From Chloroflexota bacterium (GTDB lineage Bacteria > Chloroflexota > Dehalococcoidia > Lucifugimonadales > Lucifugimonadaceae): DNA of 6,791 nt. Of the stretch, positions 1 to 6,728 are shown piece by piece. The notes beneath the pieces were generated by a model that worked only from the letters and a program-made list of their open reading frames with translations, was not told the DNA's origin and made no database searches. Both the position numbers and the translations under genes were made by a program. Location of the stretch: contig JACQUF010000011.1 in NCBI GenBank assembly GCA_016210435.1, positions 1 through 6,791 of the forward strand, written 5' to 3'. Within the stretch, counting starts at the first letter, position 1, and each line of letters opens with the position of its first letter.

Positions 1-557
1 ACCCGCTCGATATACCGGCCGTCCCGGGTGTCCACCTTCAGCTTGTCGCCCTCATTGATGAAGAGCGGCACCATCAGCTCCAGTCCGGTATTCGTAGTGA
101 CTTTTTTCAGGGCGCCTGTGGCGGTATCGCCCTTCACCGCGGGTTCTGCGTGGTCCACGGTGAGAACTGCAAAGACCGGCAGTTCCACGGCGATCGGCGT
201 GCCCTCGTGGATCATCACCTCGATCGTGTCGCCTTCGATCAGGTAATTGATCGAATCTCCCAGTACGTCCTTCGGTACCGCGAACTGTTCGTAGGTCTCA
301 GTGTCCATGAATGTGTAGGCTTCGCCGTCGAAGAACAGGTACTGCGCCTTGCGAGTATCGACCGGCGCGGGGGTCAGTTTGTGGGTTGCAGGCATCTTCT
401 TTTCATAGACGTTGCCTGTCCTGACGTTCCGTAGCTTGAGCGTCAGCGTCGGCGGCGCCTTGGGCGCCTTGCGGTGCTGCCATTCGAGGACTGTGTACAC
501 GTCACCCTCGTATAGGATGGCCATGTTGCGGCGCAAGTCGTTGAAGCCAATTGTCAC
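1..557 (-). CDS. efp: Elongation factor P (EF-P), 3' end cut by window edge
   Basis: EF-P binds the ribosome between the P and E sites and speeds peptide-bond formation at consecutive prolines. The reading frame gives 185 codons beginning MTIGFNDLRRNM and ending DGRYIER, with two bases of a further codon at the window edge. Family length is about 185-190, so only a codon or so plus the stop is missing. The N-terminal KOW-like barrel (residues about 1-65) carries the tip loop HRKAPKAPPT, whose Lys33 aligns with the lysine modified in E. coli (Lys34) and B. subtilis (Lys32). Two OB-type domains follow, with the typical blocks YLFFDGEAYTFMD and GDTIEVMIHEGTPI. The start is GTG at 557: no ATG, GTG or TTG lies between it and the in-frame TAA that ends the upstream gene, and a GGGAG lies 10 bases ahead. 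It follows pepP by 45 bases, matching the B. subtilis order. No EF-P modification gene is visible here. Confidence 0.96.
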   Translation of the reverse strand, partial: MTIGFNDLRRNMAILYEGDVYTVLEWQHRKAPKAPPTLTLKLRNVRTGNVYEKKMPATHKLTPAPVDTRKAQYLFFDGEAYTFMDTETYEQFAVPKDVLGDSINYLIEGDTIEVMIHEGTPIAVELPVFAVLTVDHAEPAVKGDTATGALKKVTTNTGLELMVPLFINEGDKLKVDTRDGRYIER

Positions 558-567
558 GGTGAAGGAT

Positions 568-572
568 CTCCC
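568..572 (-). promoter_or_regulatory. Probable ribosome binding site of efp
   Basis: The minus strand reads GGGAG with 10 bases to the GTG at 557. The spacing is slightly long, but this is the only purine-rich stretch in the 45-base gap, and the gap offers no other start codon in frame. It supports the GTG start. Confidence 0.5.
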
Positions 573-602
573 GGTAGGTGGCGGAACGCGAACGGGCGGT
601 TG

Positions 603-1703
603 TTACGGAACGAACTTGCGAGCCTTGCTCAATACCCTGGCGCGCCCGTTCTCGAGGACGACGATATCTTCTATTCTCACGCCTCCCCAGCCTGAGAGAT
701 AGATGCCAGGTTCGATCGTGAAGACCATGCCGTCCGCGAGGACGTTCTTGGCGGTGGCGCCGACCGACGGGCTCTCATGAACATCCAGGCCGACCCCGTG
801 GCCTAGCGAGTGGCCGAACGCTTCTCCTTCGCCAGCCTGCTCGATCACGGCCCTCGCGAGATTGTCGCATTCGGCGCCGGTCATTCCGGTCGCCACCGTT
901 TCGATAGCGGTCAGCTGCGCGCCGAGCACGATGTCGTACACACGTTTGAATTCATCGTCAGGCTTGCCCAGGAAGATGGTCCGCGTGAGGTCGCTGCAAT
1001 ACCCCTGATATCGCGCGCCCATATCGATGACGATCGGCTCGCCCGCGTTGACGATTCGGTCGGCCGCCCGGTGGTGCGGCAAGGCTCCGTTGGCGCCAGC
1101 CCCGACGATCGTTTCAAACGAAAGGGACTCCGCGCCCCGGGCGCGGGCCGCCAGTTCGATCTGCCACGCGATTTCCGCTTCGGTCATCCCCGGGATGATC
1201 TTCTGTGATATTTCGTCGAACGCGTCGTCGGCGATATCGACCGCCTTCTGCATCAATGCGAGTTCGGGTGCGTCCTTCACCGAGCGCAGTTCCAGGCCGA
1301 TTCCGGACGTGGGCACGAGCTGGACTTCCACACCCGCGCCCCTGGCTTCCTGCATCGCGTCCTTGATGCGGTTGTAGAGCGACACCGTGACGTTGTCGGC
1401 CTCGAAAGCCAGTGTCCTGATTCCGAGCTCAGGGGCCAGCTTCGGCAACCAGTCGAGGCCCGCCTTCGTGCGCTCAACCCGGTAGTCCGGCGCCTGCCGG
1501 CTCGCCTGCTCCGTGTACCGGAAATCGGTAGCAAGTACTGCATGGTCACGCGAGATGATGAGGTGCCCCGCGGTCCCCACGAAGCCCGACAGGTAGCGCC
1601 GGTTCGAAGGCTCCGAAATCAGAATTCCGTCGACGCTCTTTTCGGCTAGCTTCGTCCGCAGCCCCTCCAGCCGGGTGGCCACTGCGCTCGTTGCAGTAGT
1701 CAC
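603..1703 (-). CDS. pepP: Xaa-Pro aminopeptidase, M24B family (PepP/PapA type)
   Basis: This is a dinuclear-metal peptidase that removes an N-terminal residue preceding proline, acting in the cytoplasm in peptide turnover; no signal peptide is seen. From the GTG start it is 366 residues. A creatinase-like N-terminal domain (about 10-135, with YLSGFVGTAGH and TDFRYTEQA) precedes a pita-bread catalytic domain (about 145-366). All five expected metal ligands are present: Asp227 (IDMGA), Asp238 (SDLTRT), His302 (LGHGVG), Glu331 (IEPGIY) and Glu345 (RIEDIV). His210 (LPHH) and His309 (DVHE) are the usual substrate and proton-shuttle histidines. The start chosen overlaps the aroQ stop as GTGA, which suggests translational coupling. 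An ATG at 1766 is also open but would add 21 residues read out of frame through aroQ. The closest family pattern I recognise is B. subtilis YqhT, also located between aroQ and efp. Related PepQ-type dipeptidase activity cannot be excluded. Confidence 0.93.
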   Translation of the reverse strand: MTTATSAVATRLEGLRTKLAEKSVDGILISEPSNRRYLSGFVGTAGHLIISRDHAVLATDFRYTEQASRQAPDYRVERTKAGLDWLPKLAPELGIRTLAFEADNVTVSLYNRIKDAMQEARGAGVEVQLVPTSGIGLELRSVKDAPELALMQKAVDIADDAFDEISQKIIPGMTEAEIAWQIELAARARGAESLSFETIVGAGANGALPHHRAADRIVNAGEPIVIDMGARYQGYCSDLTRTIFLGKPDDEFKRVYDIVLGAQLTAIETVATGMTGAECDNLARAVIEQAGEGEAFGHSLGHGVGLDVHESPSVGATAKNVLADGMVFTIEPGIYLSGWGGVRIEDIVVLENGRARVLSKARKFVP

Positions 1704-2158
1704 GTGACCCTGGACTCGTTGGAGATGCTGACGAGGTAGTCGAGGGCGTAGAGGTATCCGCGCCATCCCAGGCCCGCTATCTGGCCTATGGCGTACGGGG
1801 CAATCACGGAATTCCTGCGAAACTCTTCACGCGTATGGATGTTGGAAAGGTGGACTTCAACGACCGGCAACCCGGCATCAAGCAGCGCGTCCAGGATGGA
1901 ATATCCGACCTGGGTGAGCGCTCCCGAATTGATGATCACGCCGCTTGCCTTGGATGCCCGCTCCTGAATGAAATCGACGATTGCACCCTCGTGGTTGGAC
2001 TGGAAGCACACGACTTCTGCGCCAAGCTCGGCACCGCGCTTAGCCAGCGATCCCTCGATGTCTGCCAGCGTCGTCGACCCGTAATGTTTGGGGTCGCGTT
2101 TTCCTAGCCGGTTCAGGTTCGGACCGTTTATGACCAGGACAGTGTGCTTCCGAGGCAA
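1700..2158 (-). CDS. aroQ: 3-dehydroquinate dehydratase, type II
   Basis: This enzyme dehydrates 3-dehydroquinate to 3-dehydroshikimate, the third step of the shikimate pathway to aromatic amino acids, and normally forms a cytoplasmic dodecamer. It has 152 residues, a normal length. Visible motifs are NGPNLNRLGKRDP with the mobile-loop Arg21, catalytic Tyr26 (HYG), QSNHEGAIVDFI (53-64), Asn77, Asp90, His103 in EVHLSNIH, and Arg110 and Arg114 in the REEFRRNSVIAP block. One departure stands out. The usual NPGAxTHTS segment reads NSGALTQVG, so the active-site His (His81 in M. tuberculosis) is Gln83 and the usual Arg before Asp90 is Leu89. The start is TTG at 2158, supported by GGAGG seven bases upstream; an ATG at 2172 is out of frame. 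The gene overlaps pepP by four bases and lies 72 bases after the recombinase gene. Confidence 0.94.
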   Translation of the reverse strand: MPRKHTVLVINGPNLNRLGKRDPKHYGSTTLADIEGSLAKRGAELGAEVVCFQSNHEGAIVDFIQERASKASGVIINSGALTQVGYSILDALLDAGLPVVEVHLSNIHTREEFRRNSVIAPYAIGQIAGLGWRGYLYALDYLVSISNESRVT

Positions 2159-2165
2159 ACGCCGG

Positions 2166-2170
2166 CCTCC
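2166..2170 (-). promoter_or_regulatory. Strong ribosome binding site that decides the TTG start of aroQ
   Basis: The minus strand reads GGAGG, then a seven-base spacer CCGGCGT, then TTG. This is near-ideal Shine-Dalgarno placement. It explains use of a TTG start when an ATG, overlapping the first G of this motif, is out of frame. Confidence 0.75.
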
Positions 2171-2230
2171 ATGGGTCTAGCTGCGGAAACCGAAAGGCAC
2201 GGCTAACCAGCTTACAACGTGGAGCCGCGG

Positions 2231-3205
2231 TCAGGACGGGCGAGTACCCATGCCGGCAGCACGCGGATGCGCCTTGAGGTATGTCTTGCGTGCCTGTTCC
2301 GCCGAAACGTGGGTATAGATCTGGGTCGTGGATGGGCTGGAGTGTCCAAGCAGGTCCTGGACTACCCGAAGATCGGCCCCTCCATCGAGCATGTGCGTTG
2401 CGAAGCTGTGCCGGATGGTGTGGGTATGGAACGCGGGGTCCAGGCCGGCTGCGACTGCGCAGCGTTTAACGATCTTCTGGATGCTTCGAACAGTGAGTCT
2501 CCCGCCGTACCGGTTCAGAAACAGCGCATTGCCGCTCGATCGAGTGACCCACTTGCCCCTGACCGATCCAAGATAGCTCTGAAGCGCCTGGACAGCGGGC
2601 GCCCCGAGCAAGGCGATCCGCTGCTTTGATCCCTTGCCTGTCACGCGGACCTCGTGCGCTCCCAGATCGACTCCATCCAGATCGAGGTTTCGTGCTTCGC
2701 TGACGCGCAAGCCCGCAGAGTAGAGCAGCTCCAGTAGGGCACAGTCGCGGACTCCGGCATCCGATGATCGATCCGGGACCGCGAGCAGCGCGGCCACCGC
2801 CTCCGCCGACGCGACGGCTGGGAGCCTCCGGTCGGCCCGCGGTGCGCCAACCAGGTCGGTCTGGTCACGGGATGATGCACCTTGCTCACGCAGGAACCGG
2901 TAGAAAGAACGAAGAGCCGTGAGTTTGCGGCTGACGCTCTGCTTTACGTACCCGAGATCGATCAGCCAGGCAAGGTACCCCCGAAGAAACCATCGGTCGG
3001 CGCGGTCGAGGTCCATGGTCCGGGTCTTCCGCAGGTATTCACCGTACGGCACGAGGTCGGTGAGGTAGTTTCTGACCGTGTACGGCGCTAGCTGTCGCAC
3101 GCCGCGGAGGTGGGATTCGAACTCGCGTAGCCAGTGGTTCCACCTGACCGCATCGAGCGGATCGGCGCGTACATGGCTTCTGAGTGACCTCTGCGGGGTG
3201 GTCAC
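2231..3205 (-). CDS. xerC: Tyrosine recombinase, XerC/XerD family
   Basis: Xer recombinases cut and rejoin DNA at dif-like sites through a phosphotyrosine link, resolving chromosome dimers at division. The protein has 324 residues. A SAM-like core-binding domain (about 22-108, with LAPYTVRNYLTDL and KLTALRSFYRFLRE) precedes the catalytic domain (about 128-316). The full catalytic set is visible: Arg167 (SAGLRVSE), Lys191 (TGKGSK), His262 and Arg265 (HTIRHSFATH), His288 (LLGHSS) and nucleophile Tyr297 (QIYTHV). The ending KAHPRA is typical of XerC/XerD rather than phage integrases. I assign xerC from its position after topA; XerD, or a lone Xer acting alone, cannot be ruled out. The start is GTG at 3205. 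No start codon lies between it and the upstream in-frame TGA, and the ribosome binding site is weak (CCGGAATC). About 20 residues precede the usual family start. The 133-base leader contains strong inverted repeats. Confidence 0.9.
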   Translation of the reverse strand: MTTPQRSLRSHVRADPLDAVRWNHWLREFESHLRGVRQLAPYTVRNYLTDLVPYGEYLRKTRTMDLDRADRWFLRGYLAWLIDLGYVKQSVSRKLTALRSFYRFLREQGASSRDQTDLVGAPRADRRLPAVASAEAVAALLAVPDRSSDAGVRDCALLELLYSAGLRVSEARNLDLDGVDLGAHEVRVTGKGSKQRIALLGAPAVQALQSYLGSVRGKWVTRSSGNALFLNRYGGRLTVRSIQKIVKRCAVAAGLDPAFHTHTIRHSFATHMLDGGADLRVVQDLLGHSSPSTTQIYTHVSAEQARKTYLKAHPRAAGMGTRPS

Positions 3206-3218
3206 GATTCCGGCCCGC

Positions 3219-3267
3219 GCGCTTGTCGTTCCAAGCGCAACGAGGAACCTGTTGCACGGCGAACAGG
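3219..3267. repeat. Two short stem-loops in the topA-recombinase gap
   Basis: On the + strand, GCGCTTG at 3219-3225 pairs with CAAGCGC at 3232-3238 around a six-base loop. CCTGTT at 3248-3253 pairs with AACAGG at 3262-3267 around an eight-base loop. They lie just upstream of the recombinase start and abut the larger palindrome at 3267-3297, with which the second shares one base. They could form RNA hairpins in the mRNA leader or serve as protein sites. Arms of 6-7 bases also arise by chance in GC-rich DNA, so each alone is weak evidence. Confidence 0.5.
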
Positions 3268-3297
3268 TCCTTCATCCGCCTGAGGCGGATGAAGGAC
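3267..3297. repeat. Perfect 14-base inverted repeat with 3-base loop
   Basis: GTCCTTCATCCGCC at 3267-3280 is matched exactly by its reverse complement GGCGGATGAAGGAC at 3284-3297, with TGA between them on the + strand. Pairing stops cleanly at both ends (G opposite G). It begins about 40 bases after the topA stop in the direction of transcription. Neither side has a T-run, so it is not a classic intrinsic terminator. It could be a U-tract-less terminator, an mRNA-stabilising hairpin, one copy of a dispersed palindromic repeat, or a protein-binding site. One window cannot decide. Confidence 0.9.
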
Positions 3298-3338
3298 GAC
3301 AGATCTACTACATGGAGACGGCGTGGCGGCAGGAACGG

Positions 3339-5510
3339 CTACGCTTCGACCGGCTCCGGCTGTTCTGCAGGTTTGCCGGATATCTCCGAAAGCTTGCCTG
3401 TGAACTCGCAGGACAGGCACTGAACGCTGTCCCGGCCGCGCTCCACGAGCAGCTTGCCGCAGGAAGGACACGGTTCCTTTACCGGCTTCCGGTTGGTCGT
3501 GAACTTGCAGGTGGGGTAGTTCGAGCACCCATAGAAAGGGCGAGCCGGCCTTCCCTGGCTCGCTCGGCCCTGCTGCTGGCGCAGCTCGCCGCCGCATTCG
3601 GGGCATTTCGCGCCCGTGCTGATCCTCAATGGTCTCGAGTTGCGGCAGGTCGGGAACCCGCTGCACGAGAGGAATTTCCCGAACCGGCCGGTCTTGATCA
3701 CCATCGGCCGCTCGCACTTTTCGCAAATCTCTTCGCTCGGCTCGTCCAGCTGCGACGTCGGCACGCGCGGCCCTCCGCGCGCCTTCTCCAGATCGGCCTT
3801 GAATGGGCCATAGAACTTGTCGAGCGTCGCTACCCACTCGGCATCGCCCCGGGCGATCGAATCCAAGCTCTCCTCCATGTTCGAGGTGAACCCGGTGTCC
3901 ATGATTTCTTGGAAGCCATCTTTGAGGTAGTCGCAGACAACGACGCCGAGCTTGGTCGGCTTGAAACGGCCACCAACCCGCGACACGTAGTCGCGCTGCT
4001 CGATTGTCTGGACGATGCTGGCAAAAGTGCTAGGGCGTCCGATCCCGTTTTCCTCCAGAGTGCGTATCAGCATCGCCTCTGAGTAGCGGGGCGGCGGCTG
4101 GGTGAACTTCTGTTCCGCAGCTACGCCATCTGCAGCCGCAAGCCGCACGCGCTCGCCTTCCGACAGGGGCACCAACTCCCGCGACTCTTCGTCCTGCTCC
4201 TCACCCTCTTCCCTCGCCTCGAGGTAGACCATTCGGAAGCCGGGGAACTTGAGTAGAGAACCGGTGGCACGGAGCACGTAGGCCCTGCTGGATGGGCCGC
4301 CCCGTGCGTCAATCTCGACCGTCGTCGAGTCGGCCAGCGAGTCGTTCATCTGGCAGGCGACCATGCGTTTCCATACGAGGTCGTAGAGCCGCTGCTGGTC
4401 GGACGAGAGGTACGGAGCAACGCCTTCGGGAGTTCTCAGCATAGACGTCGGCCGGATCGCCTCATGTGCTTCCTGTGCCACTTTGCTCTTTGTCCGGTAG
4501 GTCCTGGGCCTGTCAAAGTATTCCGGCCCGAACTTCTGCTTGATGAAATCAGCTGCCTCACGCAGCGCCTGCGGGGCGATGTGAGTCGAATCGGTGCGCA
4601 TGTACGTGATCAGACCGATCGCGTCACCGCCGCCGAGCTGAACGCCCTCGTAGAGTTCCTGGGCGAGCCGCATCGTCCTCTGCGCTCCAAACCGCAGCCG
4701 CCGCGCCGCCTCCTGCTGGAGCGTGCTCGTGATGAAGGGCGGGGCCGGCCTGGTCCGGACCTCTTTTGTCACAACCGAAGCCACACGGTACTGAGAAGCA
4801 CGCAGGTCCTGGACGATGCCATCCGCCTGGGTCCGGTCGCCCACGCGCAGCCTTCCGCCCTGCCCTTGGATCGACGCGAGGGTTGCCTTGAAAGTCTTGT
4901 CGGCGGCGGCCTCCTTGGACAGGGTCGCAGTGATTACCCAGTACTCTTCCGGCCTGAACGCCTCGATCTCGCGCTCACGGTCCACGATCAGCCGCAGAGC
5001 GACAGATTGCACCCGGCCGGCAGAGAGTCCGCGCCGCACCTTCTTCCAGAGAACCGGGCTCAGCTCGTAACCGACGATCCGGTCGAGAATCCGGCGCGCC
5101 TGCTGCGCATTGACCAGACGCAGGTCGATCTGGCGCGGGTGGCGGAAGGCATGCCGGATCGCGTTCTCGGTGATCTCGTGGAACACCACCCGTTTGAGGG
5201 CGGCGTTCTGAAGGCCCGCGGCCTGCACGATGTGCCACGAGATGGCTTCGCCCTCCCTGTCAGGGTCGGTGGCGAGCCAGATGCTGCCGGCCCACTTGGC
5301 GGCGCGCCTGAGCTCGCGGAGAACGTGCTCGCGACCCGGCACTTCGACATAGGTGGGCTTGAACTTGTCTCCGAGATCGACGCCGAGATCCCGTTCCGGC
5401 AAGTCACGGACGTGACCCATGGACGCCTTGACTTGGTACTGGTCGCCGAGGAACCGGCCGACTGTCCTTGCCTTGGCGGGCGATTCAACGATCACAAGGT
5501 CTTTAGGCAT
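3339..5510 (-). CDS. topA: DNA topoisomerase I (type IA, omega protein)
   Basis: This enzyme relaxes negatively supercoiled DNA by cutting one strand through a 5'-phosphotyrosine link and passing the other strand. It has 723 residues. The TOPRIM domain (about 1-125) carries Glu9 (VESPAKA) and the metal-binding set Asp82, Asp84 and Glu86 (TDPDREGE). The core domain (about 130-575) carries nucleophile Tyr303 in ITYMRTDST, plus HEAIRPT and QPPPRYSEA (471-479). Three four-cysteine zinc fingers end the protein: Cys596/599/616/622, Cys636/639/662/668 and Cys681/684/698/701. The tail is short and non-basic (PAEQPEPVEA). The start is ATG at 5510 with AGGA close upstream; MPKDLVIVESPAKA is the standard beginning, so the start is secure. 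It follows dprA by 59 bases, a common pairing. It looks intact, with all catalytic and zinc residues present. No promoter stands out in the short gap. Confidence 0.98.
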   Translation of the reverse strand: MPKDLVIVESPAKARTVGRFLGDQYQVKASMGHVRDLPERDLGVDLGDKFKPTYVEVPGREHVLRELRRAAKWAGSIWLATDPDREGEAISWHIVQAAGLQNAALKRVVFHEITENAIRHAFRHPRQIDLRLVNAQQARRILDRIVGYELSPVLWKKVRRGLSAGRVQSVALRLIVDREREIEAFRPEEYWVITATLSKEAAADKTFKATLASIQGQGGRLRVGDRTQADGIVQDLRASQYRVASVVTKEVRTRPAPPFITSTLQQEAARRLRFGAQRTMRLAQELYEGVQLGGGDAIGLITYMRTDSTHIAPQALREAADFIKQKFGPEYFDRPRTYRTKSKVAQEAHEAIRPTSMLRTPEGVAPYLSSDQQRLYDLVWKRMVACQMNDSLADSTTVEIDARGGPSSRAYVLRATGSLLKFPGFRMVYLEAREEGEEQDEESRELVPLSEGERVRLAAADGVAAEQKFTQPPPRYSEAMLIRTLEENGIGRPSTFASIVQTIEQRDYVSRVGGRFKPTKLGVVVCDYLKDGFQEIMDTGFTSNMEESLDSIARGDAEWVATLDKFYGPFKADLEKARGGPRVPTSQLDEPSEEICEKCERPMVIKTGRFGKFLSCSGFPTCRNSRPLRISTGAKCPECGGELRQQQGRASQGRPARPFYGCSNYPTCKFTTNRKPVKEPCPSCGKLLVERGRDSVQCLSCEFTGKLSEISGKPAEQPEPVEA

Positions 5511-5569
5511 GATTCCTGTTTCGTTTGATTGGCTGTTGGTGGGACGTTTGAAATGAACGCGCCCGGCGC

Positions 5570-6661
5570 CTACCCGATAGCGGCTTCTTGGGTCCTCGAG
5601 TAGAGCAGTGGGCCGGACTGTCGAACGAGGCCGCGAAGTTCCATCATTGTGAGCGCGGCGCTCACCGTGGAGCTCGGAAGCCCTGACGTCCTTATCACGT
5701 CATCGATGTGGACTGGTTCGGCGGTCACTGCACTGAGGACGAGCCGCTCAAGGTCATCCCCGGGTGCACGCAGCGGCATCTGCCGGCCGGGGACGGTAAT
5801 ATTCAGTTCCTCCAGAATATCCGTGCAGTTGATGACGAGCTTGGCCCCTTGTTGGATCAACCAGTTCGTGCCAGCGCTCTTTTCTGAAAGGATACTGCCG
5901 GGCACCGCGAAGACCTCGCGGTTCTGCTCCAGAGCATACCGGACGGTAATCAGTGCCCCGCTCTTGATACCCGCCTCGACCACGAGGGTTCCACGGGCCC
6001 GGCCGCTCAAGACCCGGTTCCGGCGGGGGACGTTTACCGAGTCGTATTTCGTATCCAGCGGGTATTCCGAGACGAGTGCGCCGTGCTCAACGATCCGCTC
6101 TGCCAGCTCCGTGTGGCGCACCGGAAAGATCTCATCAAGGCCGGTACCAAAAACGGCAACTGTTCGGCCGCCCGCCTCGAGGGCCGCCCTGTGTGCTATC
6201 CCGTCGATGCCGAGCGCGAGTCCGCTGACTACCGTTATGTCTGCGGCTGCCAGCTCGGTCGCGAGCCTGTGAGCCGTCTCCCGACCGTACGGCGTTGGCA
6301 CGCGCGTGCCGACGACTGCTACGCCGTTTTCGCCGGTATCCCCGATCTCGCCCCGCACGTAGAGTACGGCAGGCGGATCGTAGATCTCCTTCAGCAGGCG
6401 GGGATACGCCGGGGAGTTCCGCGGAATGGCCCGGATCCCAGCCCGCACCAGGCGCTCCATTTCGGCATCGGGATCGATGCGCGGCCGTTCGGCAACGATG
6501 CGCTCGACCACGCCTCGATCGAATCCGGCCGCATGGAGATCGGCTGGCCCGGCTGACCAGGCAAGCCGGAGGTCTTTGAAATGGGACTCGAGAAGTTCGA
6601 AGCGCTTTGGTCCGAGACCCGTTATTCGATTGAAGGCCACCCAGTATCTGGCCGCGTCCAT
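5570..6661 (-). CDS. dprA: DNA-processing protein DprA (Smf)
   Basis: DprA binds incoming single-stranded DNA during natural transformation and loads RecA onto it; many bacteria keep it even without known competence. It has 363 residues. A short N-terminal helical region with a helix-hairpin-helix-like ITGLGPKRFELL (13-24) precedes the Rossmann-like DprA core (about 75-285). Core motifs are VVGTRVPTPYG (116-126), SGLALGIDGIAHRAAL (146-161), GTGLDEIFP (172-180), SEYPLDTKYDSVNVPRRNR (198-216), the VVEAGIKSGALIT segment (227-239) and FAVPGSI (251-257). A C-terminal winged-helix domain (about 302-355) matches the DML1-like domain of longer DprA proteins. Compared with the common FPRRNRIISGLS, this one reads VPRRNRVLSGRA, a mild change. 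The start is ATG at 6661 with AGAGG four bases upstream. It is the first protein gene after the tRNA, 67 bases on. No com genes are in view, so competence is not shown. Confidence 0.97.
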   Translation of the reverse strand: MDAARYWVAFNRITGLGPKRFELLESHFKDLRLAWSAGPADLHAAGFDRGVVERIVAERPRIDPDAEMERLVRAGIRAIPRNSPAYPRLLKEIYDPPAVLYVRGEIGDTGENGVAVVGTRVPTPYGRETAHRLATELAAADITVVSGLALGIDGIAHRAALEAGGRTVAVFGTGLDEIFPVRHTELAERIVEHGALVSEYPLDTKYDSVNVPRRNRVLSGRARGTLVVEAGIKSGALITVRYALEQNREVFAVPGSILSEKSAGTNWLIQQGAKLVINCTDILEELNITVPGRQMPLRAPGDDLERLVLSAVTAEPVHIDDVIRTSGLPSSTVSAALTMMELRGLVRQSGPLLYSRTQEAAIG

Positions 6662-6728
6662 GGGACCTCTTTCAGCACGGGGGCGCGATTCGGCCCGGTG
6701 GCAAGCTCACCGCGGCCGCCGTCAGGAC

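Noticed and set aside
603..1766. ATG at 1766 as the pepP start
   Set aside because: It adds 21 residues read out of frame through the aroQ end with no counterpart in the family, whereas GTG at 1703 gives a GTGA overlap with the aroQ stop and a normal N-terminus.
2159..2230. Possible hairpin (AGCTG/CAGCT) or promoter before aroQ
   Set aside because: The arms are only five bases with a 24-base loop, and no convincing -35/-10 pair was found; this is within chance expectation.
3267..3297. Palindrome as a standard intrinsic terminator
   Set aside because: No T-run follows the stem on either strand: the minus strand continues CTGTTCGCC and the + strand GACAGATC. A non-standard terminator remains possible.
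3267..3297. Palindrome as the chromosomal dif site
   Set aside because: Known dif sites are about 28 bases with two 11-base arms and a 6-8 base centre and only partial symmetry; the 14-3-14 perfect palindrome does not fit, so this is kept only as an open idea.
3078..4082. A 334-codon open frame on the + strand spanning the start of the recombinase, the gap and the end of topA
   Set aside because: It runs antisense across two well-supported genes and through the palindrome, has Arg/Ala/Leu-rich content typical of shadow frames, and shows no recognisable domain.
4464..5528. A 354-codon open frame on the + strand opposite topA
   Set aside because: It is exactly antisense to the conserved topA coding region, its translation resembles no family I know, and long antisense frames are expected in GC-rich genes.
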